Shown here: one piece after another, positions 31,771 to 43,621 of the stretch
Position numbering within the stretch: the first letter of the stretch is position 1
How the letters are laid out: every line of letters begins with the position of its first letter
Assembly (NCBI RefSeq): GCF_022878925.1
Contig: NZ_CP084626.1
Span: 2,356,001-2,420,000 of the forward strand
Source of the DNA: Caballeronia sp. TF1N1
Lineage (GTDB): Bacteria > Pseudomonadota > Gammaproteobacteria > Burkholderiales > Burkholderiaceae
Length of the DNA: 64,000 bases
Direction of reading: 5' to 3'
The notes under the pieces: generated by a model
The model's input: the letters and a program-made list of their open reading frames with translations, nothing else
Told to the model about the DNA's origin: nothing
Database searches by the model: none
Position numbers and translations under genes: made by a program

Positions 31771-32796
31771 ATGACGCACATTCCCCCCGATTCCCGCTTC
31801 GAACAACTTCGTTCGTGGCTGCAAACCCTCACCGATCGTTACCGGCTCGATGTCGCGACGCTCGCGCCCGCGTCGGCCGACGCCAGCTTTCGCCGCTACT
31901 TCCGGCTGGAGAGCGCATCGGAGCATGGCAGCACGCTCATCGCCGTCGATGCCCCGCCGCCCGAGAAATGCCGCGAGTTCGTGCAAGTGGCAGGCTTGCT
32001 CGAAACCGCCAACGTGCATGTGCCGAAGATTCTCGAAGCCGACTTCGAGGCCGGCTTCATGCTCGTGACCGATCTCGGCACGACCACCTACATCTCCGTC
32101 CTCGATGATAAGAACGCGCGCGGGCTCATGCGCGACGCCATCGACGCGCTGATCCGCTTCCAGCAGACTTCGCGCGAAGGCGTGCTCCCGCCGTTCGACG
32201 AAGCGTTCCTGCGTCGCGAGATGGAGTTGATGCCCGAGTGGTTCATCGGCCGTCACCTTGGCCGCGAGGTCACACAAGCCGAGCGCAAGACGCTCGACAA
32301 GACCTTCGATCTGCTCGTCAAAAGCGCGCTCGCGCAACCGCGGACTTTCATGCTGCGCGACTTCATGCCGCGCAATCTGATGGTCGCGGAGCCGAACCCC
32401 GGCGTGCTGGATTTTCAGGACGCGGTGTACGGGCCGATTGCGTACGACATCGCATCGCTCATGCGCGACGCGTTCATCAGCTGGGACGAAGAGTTTCAGC
32501 TCGACTGTATCGTGTACTACTGGGAACGCGCGCGAAAGGCCGGCCTTCCGGTCGATGCGGACTTCGGCGAGTTCTATCGTCAGGTCGAGTGGATGGGCCT
32601 GCAGCGGCACATCAAGGTGCTCGGGCTGTTCGCGCGCATTCATTATCGCGATGGCAAGTCGCACTATCTGGCGGACTTGCCGCGCTTCATCGGCTACGCA
32701 CGCAAGGTGGCCGAACGCTACGCGCCGCTCTTCCCCTTCGCGCGTCTGCTCGATCAGTGGGAAGGCCGCGCGATCGAAGTCGGCTATACGTTCTGA
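31771..32796 (+). CDS. amgK: N-acetylmuramate/N-acetylglucosamine kinase (aminoglycoside-phosphotransferase fold)
   Basis: Anomeric sugar kinase of the cell-wall recycling route that bypasses de novo UDP-MurNAc synthesis. ATG 31771 gives 341 residues. Kinase motifs are the N-lobe ASFRRYFRLE, the catalytic loop MLRDFMPRNLMV and metal-binding VLDFQDAVYGP. murU follows 6 bases downstream, as in Pseudomonas where AmgK and MurU act in sequence next to lptD. The equivalence is by fold, partner and position. Confidence 0.88.
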   Translation: MTHIPPDSRFEQLRSWLQTLTDRYRLDVATLAPASADASFRRYFRLESASEHGSTLIAVDAPPPEKCREFVQVAGLLETANVHVPKILEADFEAGFMLVTDLGTTTYISVLDDKNARGLMRDAIDALIRFQQTSREGVLPPFDEAFLRREMELMPEWFIGRHLGREVTQAERKTLDKTFDLLVKSALAQPRTFMLRDFMPRNLMVAEPNPGVLDFQDAVYGPIAYDIASLMRDAFISWDEEFQLDCIVYYWERARKAGLPVDADFGEFYRQVEWMGLQRHIKVLGLFARIHYRDGKSHYLADLPRFIGYARKVAERYAPLFPFARLLDQWEGRAIEVGYTF

Positions 32797-32802
32797 GCGG
32801 CC

Positions 32803-34994
<2,192 letters not shown>

Positions 34995-35048
34995 CGTTCG
35001 ATCGGGCCGCTTGAGCCGGCCCTTCCGCACTTGCTCGCTTCATAAAAG

Positions 35049-35083
35049 AAGGCCCCGCGCTTGAACACGCGGGGCCTTTTTTT
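35049..35083 (+). terminator. Rho-independent terminator after purB
   Basis: Stem GGCCCCGCG (35051-35059) with CGCGGGGCC (35068-35076), extended by AA/TT, then seven T residues. The A-rich left flank may let it also act weakly for gntK on the other strand. Confidence 0.9.
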
Positions 35084-35102
35084 GATGCCTATCGCTCCAG
35101 AC

Positions 35103-35600
35103 TCAGCGCGTCTTGAGCTTCTCGATCACGTTATCCACGATCTGCTCAGGCGTGAGTTCAATACTCTCGATGATCGCCTCGTCTTCGCCCGGCTCTTCGA
35201 GCGTATCAAGCTGGCTTTGCAACAGCGACGGCTCGAAGAAGTGGCCTGTACGCGTCTGCAGGCGCTCCTTTAACACGTCGAACGTGCCTTGCAGATAGAC
35301 GAAAACGACGTCCTTGTCGCCATCGCGCAAGATGTCGCGATACGAGCGCTTCAACGACGAGCACGTGAACACCGCCGTTTCGCCCGCGCGCTTTTTCTCT
35401 TCGATCGCCGCGCGGATCGTCTTTAGCCACGGCCAGCGGTCGTCGTCCGTCAGCGGGATGCCCTTGTGCATCTTTTCCTTGTTGGCGGCGCTGTGGAACG
35501 CGTCGCCGTCAGTGAACGGGCATTGCAGGCGTTCCGCCAGCATTTCGCCGATGCGGGTTTTGCCGGCGCCCGAGACGCCCATCGCGATGAGAATCATCAA
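35103..35600 (-). CDS. gntK: Gluconokinase
   Basis: Phosphorylates gluconate to 6-phosphogluconate, the substrate of the Edd enzyme encoded at 55.5-57.4 kb. 165 residues with P-loop GVSGAGKT (8-15), the substrate segment DGDAFHSAANKEKMHKGIPLTD (split by metal and sugar contacts) and CSSLKRSYRDILR. It starts 7 bases after the permease gene stop on the same strand, forming a gntT-gntK operon. Confidence 0.93.
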   Translation of the reverse strand: MMILIAMGVSGAGKTRIGEMLAERLQCPFTDGDAFHSAANKEKMHKGIPLTDDDRWPWLKTIRAAIEEKKRAGETAVFTCSSLKRSYRDILRDGDKDVVFVYLQGTFDVLKERLQTRTGHFFEPSLLQSQLDTLEEPGEDEAIIESIELTPEQIVDNVIEKLKTR

Positions 35601-35607
35601 AATCTCC

Positions 35608-36972
35608 TTACACGACCGCCGCGAGCGCGAAGGTCAAACCTAAACCCATCAGGGAAATCAGCGTTTCGAGCAACGACCAGGTCTTGAACGTCTGTCCGAC
35701 CGTCATCCCGAAATACTCTTTGATCAGCCAGAAGCCGCCATCGTTCACGTGCGAGAAGATCAGCGAGCCAGAGCCGGTAGCAAGCACCAGCAACTCGGGA
35801 CTGACGTGACCGCCTGCCGCCGCTGCAATCGGCGCCACGATACCGCAAGCGGTCGTCATGGCGACAGTCGCCGAGCCGGTGGCCAGGCGAATCAGCGCGG
35901 CGACGAACCAGCCGAGCAGCAAGGGCGAAAGATTCGCTTGCGAAGCCGTGGCGACGATCTGCTGAGAAATGCCGCTCTCACGCAGGATATTGCCGAAACC
36001 GCCGCCCGCGCCCACGATCAGCGTGATGCCCGCGATTGGCGCAAGACATTCGCCGCAGAACTTCTGGATCTGATCGCGATTGAAGCCGCGCGCCGCACCG
36101 AAAGTCCAGAAACTGACCAGCACGGCAATCAGAAGCGCCATGTCGGACTGACCGACGAAGCGTAGCAGGTCGTTGGGCAGCGTCTTCGGCGTGAAGACCA
36201 AGTCAGCCCAACTGCCGACGAGCATGAGAATCACCGGCAACAGAATGGTGAAGAGCGTAATGCCGAAGCTCGGCAGATCGCGCTTTTTTTCCGTATCGCC
36301 ATGCTTGCTGATGAACTGGTCGGCCAGCGCATTGGCATCCGGCAGCTTAATGTACTTGTGGATCATGAGCGCAAAAAGCGGCCCGGCGACAATGGCGGTC
36401 GGAATCCCGACGATCAGACCATATGCAATCGTCCTGCCGATATCGGCGTGATACGCCTGCACCGCGAGCAACGCGGCCGGGTGCGGCGGAATCAAACCGT
36501 GCACGACCGAAAGGCCGGCGACCATCGGCAGACCGATCAGCAGCAAGGATTTGCCCGTGCGTTTGGCGACATTGAACGCGATCGGAATCAGCAGCACGAA
36601 ACCCACCTCGAAGAACACCGGCAAGCCCACGATGATCGCCACAACCATCATCGCCCAGTGAATGTTCTTTTCGCCGAAGACATTGATCAGCGTATTGGCG
36701 ACGCGCTCGGCGCCGCCGGATTCCGCCATCATTTTGCCGAGCATCGTGCCGAGACCCACGACGATGGCAATATGCCCGAGCGTATTGCCGTTGCCGGTCT
36801 CGAACGCCTTGACGATCTTGTCCATCGGCATGCCGACCGCAAGCGCGAGCAGCACGGACACAATGATCAGAACGAGAAACGGGTAAACCTTATAACGCGC
36901 GATCATCAGGATCAGAACCGCGATCGCGATTACCGCATAGAGCAGGAGCATGCTCCCGTGGACGGCCGGCAT
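35608..36972 (-). CDS. Gluconate:H+ symporter (GntP family)
   Basis: Polytopic permease of 454 residues from ATG 36972, which follows AAAGGAGG. The frame extends upstream but has no start signal there. About 12-14 hydrophobic helices fill the protein. GntP-family features include GLGTMLGKMMAESGGAERVA and LIPPHPAALLAVQ. Co-transcribed with gntK, which would trap the imported gluconate. No GntR-type regulator lies adjacent. Confidence 0.92.
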   Translation of the reverse strand: MPAVHGSMLLLYAVIAIAVLILMIARYKVYPFLVLIIVSVLLALAVGMPMDKIVKAFETGNGNTLGHIAIVVGLGTMLGKMMAESGGAERVANTLINVFGEKNIHWAMMVVAIIVGLPVFFEVGFVLLIPIAFNVAKRTGKSLLLIGLPMVAGLSVVHGLIPPHPAALLAVQAYHADIGRTIAYGLIVGIPTAIVAGPLFALMIHKYIKLPDANALADQFISKHGDTEKKRDLPSFGITLFTILLPVILMLVGSWADLVFTPKTLPNDLLRFVGQSDMALLIAVLVSFWTFGAARGFNRDQIQKFCGECLAPIAGITLIVGAGGGFGNILRESGISQQIVATASQANLSPLLLGWFVAALIRLATGSATVAMTTACGIVAPIAAAAGGHVSPELLVLATGSGSLIFSHVNDGGFWLIKEYFGMTVGQTFKTWSLLETLISLMGLGLTFALAAVV

Positions 36973-37163
36973 GACGCCTCCTTTGATTTTGTTGAGGTTT
37001 TTGGCGCTATGCGTGCGTTTGCCGTCGCTGCAAAGAAGCAACGGGCAAGCGCGTGCACCGCGCCGAAGAATCGGGATTTTACTGGTAAGCGGGAAAGTCG
37101 TCCGTAAAGCGGTCGAAGGACAACATAAAGCTGAATTTGGATGCGCGCGCCGTCGCTTGAATA

Positions 37164-37193
37164 TGAAAAAAGCCGACTCTTGTTGAGAGTCGG
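37164..37193 (-). terminator. Rho-independent terminator after the small lipoprotein gene
   Basis: On the minus strand AGCCGACTCT pairs with AGAGTCGGCT (10 bp, loop of 5) and is followed by six T residues. It lies 44 bases beyond the lipoprotein stop codon. Confidence 0.8.
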
Positions 37194-37236
37194 CTCTTTC
37201 GTGCAAATTGCTTCGCGCTAATTCGAACAGCTTGAA

Positions 37237-37548
37237 TCAGGACGCCGGATTCGCGGTCGGTGCGGCAGAACCGCAGGTGAAGGTGATCTCGCGCGGATCG
37301 TTACGGCCTTGATTGCCTTGCAGACCGTCGACTGCCTGCACCAAAACCACTTGGCGATCCTGGCAAATCTTTGTCGCCGCGCTCATGCACGACTTCTGCG
37401 ACTCGAACAGACCGGAGCATGTGACACGATAGGCTTCGCCCTGATTTGCGATGTTCACCTTTCGAGCCGTATAGGCCAGGCCTGTGTCGGTGGTGCATGC
37501 AGACAACATTGCCGCTGCGGAGATGATGGAAATAAGATACTTGAACAT
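37237..37548 (-). CDS. Small hypothetical lipoprotein
   Basis: 103 residues. The signal peptide ends in lipobox LSAC (Cys about 18), so it is probably lipidated. Asp is not at position +2 (CTTDT), so outer-membrane sorting is likely. The mature part has four more cysteines (TCSGLF, KSCMSA, KICQD, FTCGS), suggesting disulphides. No family recognised. It begins 110 bases after the adhesin stop codon on the same strand and has its own terminator. A role in adhesin export is possible but unsupported. Confidence 0.75.
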   Translation of the reverse strand: MFKYLISIISAAAMLSACTTDTGLAYTARKVNIANQGEAYRVTCSGLFESQKSCMSAATKICQDRQVVLVQAVDGLQGNQGRNDPREITFTCGSAAPTANPAS

Positions 37549-38763
37549 CTTTCAACTGCCGGGTAATTGATGGTTGCTTGAATCGAGCGCCTGGGCAAAC
37601 GCGCGACTACGCGAATGCCCAGGCTTTGCTTCCTGACTGTCACGTCAGGAAGTTTGCTTTACCACCGGTACGAAGCGTTGGCGCTGTACACGGTGCCATT
37701 GCGGCTCGTACCCGCACCCGCCTGCAACACGAGGTTCTGCGTGACGCGCAGGTTCATCGCGACGGCAGCCGCCGCATAACCCTGATACGCGGCGCCGCCC
37801 ACACCGACGGACATATCCTTGTCCTGATCGATGTGCGGGACCATGGCCAGAGCCGTAGCCGCTGCAATACCCGAGTAGGCGGTGCGACCGATGTTGGTGA
37901 CCTGGCTTTGCATCCCGGCAACCGCACCGTCCGTGTAGCTGTTGGATTGCGCGACCGCGTCGTTCAACTGGTTCACGTTGACCATATCCGTGTCTTGCGT
38001 GCCAGCCGCGACGTTGGTGATCTGACGCTCACTTCCCACCGCACCAACCGACACCGTCTGAGCACGATCCGCCACGGAACTTGCACCCAAGGCAACGGAG
38101 TTGTCCGCCGTAGCCTGGCTGCCCGCGCCGATCGCCGTTGCGTAGTTACCGCTCGCAAGGGCATTCGTGCCCATTGCGGTGGTGCTCATGCCCGTGGCTT
38201 GTGCGTTCGCGCCGCTTGCTACAGCGTGCGGACCGCTAGCCACGGCCGCTTCGGTCGTGCGGTCGCCATCAGCCGCAAAGAGCGGATTCGCACTTGCGGT
38301 GACGTTCTGGATGGAACTGGCCAGCGCGTCGAGCTGCGCCTTATTGGCCAAGTCGGTCGGAGCGACACCGGCTTGAACGCCATGGATCTGCGTGCCTTGG
38401 GCGCCGCTCAGCGTGATGTTGCTGTAGTCGGTGTTGCCGTTGGCATCCGTGTCGAACGTTGCGGCCGTCTTCGCGGTTTGATTGCCGTAGAGGCCAGAAT
38501 CCTTCAACTGACCAACCGTTGCAACGTCACTGTCAGCAATACCGTTCGCGATGTTGGTAATACGCAGCTTGTCCGTGCTGTTGCCGAACGACACTGTGTT
38601 CGCCTGGTCGGCGACAGCGTTGGTAGCCAAAGCCACCGCGTTGTCGGCCGTCGCCACGGCGTTGCCGCCGATTGCGACCGAGTTCTTGCCCGTTGCCGAC
38701 GAGTCGATCAAGACGGAGTTGGCATGGAAATACTTGATGCCACCCCCGTTCGCGGCAGTGCTC

Positions 38764-40535
38764 ATGGCCGTCGAGATGCTCGTGACGTCGGTCATCGCAG
38801 TGCTCACGGTCGTCGACATCGAGTCGATGCCCGTCGACAGTGAGTTCACAGTGGTCGACATCGAGTTGACGGTCGTCGAGATCGACGTGGAGAGCGAACT
38901 GAAGCCCGTCGAGAGCGAGGACACACCTGTCGAGAGCGAGGACATGCCCGTCGACAAGGAATCCACGCCCGTGGACATCGAATTGATCGTCGTTGAAGAC
39001 GACGTCGACAGCGAATTGACACCCGTCGAGAGCGAGTCAACACCGGTCGACAGCGAGGTGATGGCCGTTGACGAAGACGTCGAAATGGAGTCGATACCCG
39101 TGGACAACGAACTCATCGCCGTCGAAGACGACGTGGACAACGAGCTGACGCCTGTTGAGAGCGAATCAACACCCGTGGACAGCGAGCTGACCGCCGTCGA
39201 AGACGACGTGGACATCGAGCTAATGCCCGTCGAGAGCGAATTCACACCCGTGGACAGCGAGCTCATCGCCGTCGAAGACGACGTGGACAACGAGCTGATA
39301 CCCGTTGAGAGCGAGCTGATGCCCGTGGACAGCGAACTCACACCCGTGGACAGCGAGCTGACGGCCGTCGAAGACGACGTGGACAGCGAGCTTACGCCCG
39401 TGGACAGCGAATTCACACCGGTGGACAACGAACTGACGGCCGTCGAGGACGACGTGGACAGCGAATTCACACCGGTCGAGAGCGAATCCACACCGGTCGA
39501 CAGCGAGCTGACGGCCGTCGAGGACGACGTGGATAGCGAGTTCACACCCGTGGACAGCGAGCTGATGGACGTCGAGCTCGATGTGGACAGCGAGCTGACA
39601 CCCGTGGACAGCGAATCTACACCGGTGGACAGCGAACTGATAGCCGTCGAGGACGACGTGGACAGCGAGCTGACACCGGTAGAAAGCGAATCGACACCCG
39701 TCGACAGCGAATCGACACCCGTGGACAGCGAACTAATTCCCGTCGAGGACGACGTGGACAGCGAACTGACGCCAGTCGAGAGCGAATCAACACCCGTGGA
39801 CAGCGAACTAACACCCGTCGAGAGCGAATCCACGCCCGTGGACAGCGAGCTGATCGCCGTCGAATTCGACGTAGACAGCGAACTGACACCCGTCGAGAGC
39901 GAATCAACACCCGTGGACAGCGAACTAACACCCGTCGAGAGCGAATCCACACCCGTGGACAGAGAACTGATGCCCGTCGAAGACGATGTGGACAGCGAGT
40001 TGATACCCGTCGAGAGTGAATCAATACCCGTGGAAAGAGAACTCGTCGCCGTTGAAGACGACGTGGACAGCGAGTTGACACCCGTGGACAACGAGCTGAT
40101 CGCCGTCGAGGACGACGTGGACAGTGAGCTCACACCCGTAGACAGCGAGCTAATGGCCGTCGAGGTCGACGTGGACAACGAGCTGATGCCCGTGGACAGC
40201 GAACTCACACCGGTCGACAGCGAACTGATGGCCGTCGAGGTCGACGTGGACAGCGAGCTAATGCCCGTGGACAGCGAGCTGATGCCCGTGGACAGCGAGC
40301 TGACACCCGTGGACAGCGAGCTGATGGCCGTCGAAGTCGACGTGGACAGCGAGCTCACGCCTGTGGACAGCGAACTGACACCGGTGGACAGCGAGCTGAT
40401 GCCCGTGGACAGCGAACTCACACCCGTCGAGAGCGAGCTGATGGCCGTCGAGGTCGACGTGGACAGCGAGCTGACGCCCGTGGACAGCGAACTCACCGCC
40501 GTGGACAGCGAACTGATGCCCGTGGACAGCGAACT
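38764..40535 (-). repeat. Adhesin stalk repeats, C-terminal block
   Basis: Tandem in-frame repeats of 7 residues (SLSTGVS/D/N) and 11 residues (SLSTSSSTAIS and variants), i.e. 21- and 33-base units. Leu and Val/Ile recur with 4-3 or 4-4-3 spacing, as expected for heptad and hendecad positions of a trimeric coiled coil. The same block continues beyond the IS at 43622. Confidence 0.85.
40528..40535. repeat. Target-site duplication of left IS66 copy
   Basis: AGCGAACT here is repeated exactly at 43614-43621 on the other side of the element. Eight base pairs is the IS66-family duplication length. It proves simple insertion into the adhesin gene. Confidence 0.92.
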
Positions 40536-40565
40536 GTAAGCGTCAAACCTTGGCCGTCTTGACGA

Positions 40566-41162
40566 TCAGAATTTGATCTCTGAGAGCCGCTGGTTTGCAA
40601 GCGCGAGATCGAAGGCGCCGGCATCGAAGTTGCCGCCACACCATTCGAGGAAGTGGTCGTGTTCCTCGTGCGCTGAATCGCCGATTGCTTCGAGGAAGGC
40701 GGCATATCCCGGCACGCCGCCAACGTCCTCCGGCGGACATGCGTTCTGTCCGTCGAGGCATAGCGGCTGGCGCATGTCTGGATCAGGCACGAGGGCCTTC
40801 TCGACCTTGATCCGATGCTGCCAGTTGTCGCCGTAGTCGTAGATGTAGGTGAACGACCTCAATCCTCCCAGCGCCTTGGCCAGCGTGACCCGTGCTTCAT
40901 TTAGCATGGGCGGATCGCTCTGGAAACCGAAGTCATCCGGTTCGCCATAGTTGGTTTCGCCGAAGACGAATTCATGCAGGTGGCCTCCATCCCAGCCCAT
41001 GGCCAGCAGCAGCACGACATGCAGCTTGCCCAGGCGGATAGAACCAGGAACGATGATTCGTCGCCAGATCGCAGGCTTGATGTACTTCAGCTCAACGCGC
41101 AGCACGTAATCGGGCACTGGCGACTTGACCAGGCGCACAGCGGGTTTGCGGGTTTGGACCAT
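40566..41162 (-). CDS. Plasmid pRiA4b ORF-3 family protein (IS66 passenger)
   Basis: 198 residues with the PRiA4_ORF3 pattern: LRVELKYIKPAIWRRIIVPG at about 22-41, then GWDGGHLHEFVFG and FTYIYDYGDNWQHRI. The family is found on plasmids and in insertion elements and its function is unknown. It starts 7 bases after tnpC and lies inside the terminal inverted repeats, so it moves with the element. Confidence 0.85.
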   Translation of the reverse strand: MVQTRKPAVRLVKSPVPDYVLRVELKYIKPAIWRRIIVPGSIRLGKLHVVLLLAMGWDGGHLHEFVFGETNYGEPDDFGFQSDPPMLNEARVTLAKALGGLRSFTYIYDYGDNWQHRIKVEKALVPDPDMRQPLCLDGQNACPPEDVGGVPGYAAFLEAIGDSAHEEHDHFLEWCGGNFDAGAFDLALANQRLSEIKF

Positions 41163-41169
41163 CGAATAA

Positions 41170-42714
41170 TTACGCGGCTTGCTGTTCGACGTGTTCGGCT
41201 GGCATCAGGCGCCACGGCAGCAACTCATCGATGCGGTTGATGGGATGGTCGGCGATGCGCTCAAACACCGTGCGCAGATAGGCAAACGGCTCGATACCGT
41301 TCAGGCGCGCCGTACCGATGAGGCTGTAGATCACGGCCGCGCTTTGGCCACCGCCATCGGAACCTGCGAACAGATAGTTGCGCCTGCCCAGAACCAGCGG
41401 CCTGATCGCGCGCTCCGCCGTGTTGTTATCCACTTCGACGCGCCCGTCTTCGCAATAGCGTGTAAGTGCGTGCCAGTGCCCCAGCGAGTATCTGATCGCC
41501 TTCGCCAGTCCCGACTTCGCCGAGACCTGTGACAGCGTGTGTTCAAGCCAGGCCTTCAGCTCAGTGAGCAATGGGGCGGATCGTTGTTGACGCGCAGACA
41601 GGCGCAGGTCCGGTGTTTGACCGCGAACCTCGCGTTCGACAACATATAGCGCCCCAATGCGGCGCAGTGCTTCTTCGGCAATCGGTGAACTGTCCAGCTT
41701 GTACAGGTCGTAGAATTTGCGCCGGGCATGCGCCCAGCATCCGGCCTCGATGATCGTGCCGTCACGATACAGGGCGTCGTACCCGCTGAAAGCATCTGCC
41801 TGCAGAATTCCCGTATAGCCCGCCAGATGTTCCCGAGGTCGCTCACCTTTGCGGTCGGGTGAGTATCTGTACCAGACTGCTGGTGGCGCGCGGCTTCCCG
41901 CTGGGCGGTCATCGCGCACATAGGTCCACAGACGCCCCGTGCGCGTCTTGCCACGCCCCGGCTCCAGCACAGGAACGGGCGTGTCGTCGGTATGGATCTT
42001 GTCTGCGTCGAGCACGTAACGACCGTGTGCATCGGACAGCGGCTGCAGCAGCGCGGCTCCTTCGCGCACCCACGACGCCAGTGTTGCCCGGTCCAGTTCG
42101 ATGCCCGCGCGGCGAAAGATGCCGGCCTGCCGGTATAGCGGCGTATGGTCAGCGTACTTCGCGACGACGACCTGTGCGAGTAGTCCGGCACCCGCCATCG
42201 ATCGCGCTATCGGTCGCGAAGGCGCTGGCTCCTGCACCACTGCAGCACAGCGCGGACAGCTTAGCTTGGGACGTACGTGACGTAGCACCTTGAAGTAACC
42301 GGGCACATAGTCAAGCACCTCCGAGACGTCTTCACCGAGCGCGCGCATCTGCTTGCCGCATTCCGGGCATCCGCAATCGCCCGGTGCATGAACAACAGTT
42401 TCCCGGGGGAGATGGGCAGGGAAGCGCCGTGGCTTGCGACGCAGCGGAACAACGTCCGTTGTGGCCGATGTATCCGAAGTCGTGTCGGCATCGGGCACCT
42501 TCGCCGTTGCGACGATGGCCGATTCTGGAGCGGCAAGCTCACCGAGCGCGAGCTGCAGCTGGTCCATCAATTCGGTCATACGCTCCGATGAACGGCCATA
42601 CTGCCATCGCTTCAGTCGCGAGATCTCGGCCAGCAACTGCGCGATGGTCTCGTCACGCGAGGCAACGATGCGCTTGAGGGCGGCAATGTCGTCGGGCAGA
42701 TGGCTGGCTGGCAT
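41170..42714 (-). CDS. tnpC: IS66-family transposase TnpC
   Basis: 514 residues from ATG 42714. N-terminal leucine-zipper-like helix (IAALKRIVASRDETIAQLL), a zinc-finger segment (CGCPECGKQM with a second CXXC in LSCPRCAAV), the DDE catalytic core (HTDDTPVPVL, QADAFSGYDALY) and the conserved IS66 C-terminus (NNTAERAIRPLVLGRRNYLF). It appears intact. The frame extends to 42759 without a better start. Confidence 0.95.
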   Translation of the reverse strand: MPASHLPDDIAALKRIVASRDETIAQLLAEISRLKRWQYGRSSERMTELMDQLQLALGELAAPESAIVATAKVPDADTTSDTSATTDVVPLRRKPRRFPAHLPRETVVHAPGDCGCPECGKQMRALGEDVSEVLDYVPGYFKVLRHVRPKLSCPRCAAVVQEPAPSRPIARSMAGAGLLAQVVVAKYADHTPLYRQAGIFRRAGIELDRATLASWVREGAALLQPLSDAHGRYVLDADKIHTDDTPVPVLEPGRGKTRTGRLWTYVRDDRPAGSRAPPAVWYRYSPDRKGERPREHLAGYTGILQADAFSGYDALYRDGTIIEAGCWAHARRKFYDLYKLDSSPIAEEALRRIGALYVVEREVRGQTPDLRLSARQQRSAPLLTELKAWLEHTLSQVSAKSGLAKAIRYSLGHWHALTRYCEDGRVEVDNNTAERAIRPLVLGRRNYLFAGSDGGGQSAAVIYSLIGTARLNGIEPFAYLRTVFERIADHPINRIDELLPWRLMPAEHVEQQAA

Positions 42715-42765
42715 GCATGCCAGTGTAATTGAAGACCGTGCGCTTGTGGACTCCCACACCCTGCG

Positions 42766-43113
42766 TTACGCCGCGTGCGTCGGCTGCCACGTCCGTTCTG
42801 GATGTCGCCAGTCAATCCCCTCGAGCAGCATCGACAACTGCGCCGCAGATAGATGGACTGTTCCCGAGTTCGCCTGTGGCCACACGAAGCGTCCGTGCTC
42901 AAGTCGCTTCGCGTACAGGTTCATGCCGTCGCCGCTCCACCATAAAATCTTGATGAGGTCACCGCGACGCCCACGAAAAAGGAAGATGTGACCTGAGAAG
43001 GGATCACGTCCCAGTGTCGATTGCACCAGCCCGGCAAGTCCATCCATGCCCCGGCGCATATCGGTAACGCCCGCTGCCAGCCATACGCGGGTACCGCTGG
43101 GTGGAGCAATCAT
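42766..43113 (-). CDS. tnpB: IS66-family accessory protein TnpB
   Basis: 115 residues, the usual IS66 Orf2 length, with the family core VTDMRRGMDGLAGLVQ and FRGRRGDLIKILWWSGDG. The start overlaps the tnpA stop (ATGA at 43110-43113), giving coupled translation. Confidence 0.95.
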   Translation of the reverse strand: MIAPPSGTRVWLAAGVTDMRRGMDGLAGLVQSTLGRDPFSGHIFLFRGRRGDLIKILWWSGDGMNLYAKRLEHGRFVWPQANSGTVHLSAAQLSMLLEGIDWRHPERTWQPTHAA

Positions 43114-43544
43114 GCTGGCATCAGGCAGCGCAGCACGAGGCGCAACTGCACTGGATCGACCATACCCGTGACGCGCACACGGGCACCGTTCAGTTCGATC
43201 TCGATGCCCGACGCTGACTGTAGGCTCTCGCGATGTGGCTCGACCGGCTGCAGTGCCAGTGACGCCGGCGCGCTCTGCTCGTCTGTCGGTGCTTCAGGTA
43301 GCGCAACTGGCAGCAACACCGCCGTGCTGTGCGCCACCTCGTCAAACAGGCCCGCCCGCAGTTGCCGGCGCCACTTGAACACCATATTGAGATTCAGCCC
43401 GTGCGCCTGCGCGAGCTTCGCTACCGAAATACCCGGCTCGCTCGCCGCAACGGCAACTTGCCGTCGGTACTCCGGTGCGTAGTTCGGTCGGCCCTTGCGG
43501 CTCGATGGTCTCGCACTCCTTGCGTCCAAAGTAGTCCCCACCAC
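43110..43544 (-). CDS. tnpA: IS66-family accessory protein TnpA
   Basis: 144 residues from a GTG. N-terminal helix-turn-helix (YRRQVAVAASEPGISVAKLA then HGLNLNMVFKWRRQLRAG) as in IS66 Orf1 and IS3 OrfA-like proteins. The C-terminal half is variable. The gene lies about 70 bases inside the element end. Confidence 0.92.
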   Translation of the reverse strand: MVGTTLDARSARPSSRKGRPNYAPEYRRQVAVAASEPGISVAKLAQAHGLNLNMVFKWRRQLRAGLFDEVAHSTAVLLPVALPEAPTDEQSAPASLALQPVEPHRESLQSASGIEIELNGARVRVTGMVDPVQLRLVLRCLMPA

Positions 43545-43613
43545 TTGAAGTAACGGGTATCACTTTGTACAACGGCTTCAGGTCTGTCCATGCGGCCATG
43601 AAATAACGCTTAC

Positions 43614-43621
43614 AGCGAACT
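43614..43621. repeat. Second copy of left IS66 target duplication
   Basis: AGCGAACT, identical to 40528-40535. Confidence 0.92.

Larger units (their letters stand above)
37659..40535 (-). pseudogene. YadA-like trimeric autotransporter adhesin, C-terminal part (severed by IS66)
   Basis: About 958 codons lacking any start or signal peptide: the frame runs directly out of the IS66 end. Residues nearest the IS form a long stalk of SLSTGVS and SLSTSSSTAIS repeats. Then come YadA head-type repeats (NSVAIGGNAVATADNAVAL), neck motifs (ITNIANGIADSDVATVGQL), a further head/neck set, and the 60-residue membrane anchor ending in ANASYRW. Deleting the IS and one target-duplication copy joins this part in frame to the N-terminal part at 43622. 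As it stands it cannot be exported. Confidence 0.88.
40536..43613 (-). mobile_element. IS66-family insertion sequence, copy 1 (inside adhesin)
   Basis: 3,078 bp bounded by imperfect terminal inverted repeats beginning GTAAGCG, the typical IS66 end (GTAAGCGTCAAACCTTGG at one end, GTAAGCGTTATTTCATGG at the other). It carries tnpA, tnpB, tnpC and a PRiA4-ORF3-type passenger gene. The four encoded proteins are identical to those of the inverted copy at 46214-49291, so one or both insertions are recent. Confidence 0.93.

Noticed and set aside
38551..40539. A 662-codon plus-strand open frame (repeats of VDSELTP type), and a similar 459-codon one at 44299-45678
   Set aside because: They are exact antisense shadows of the adhesin stalk repeats. 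A 21/33-base repeat without stops on one strand also lacks them on the other. No ribosome-binding site, signal or known domain, while the minus strand encodes an ESPR signal, necks and a YadA anchor.
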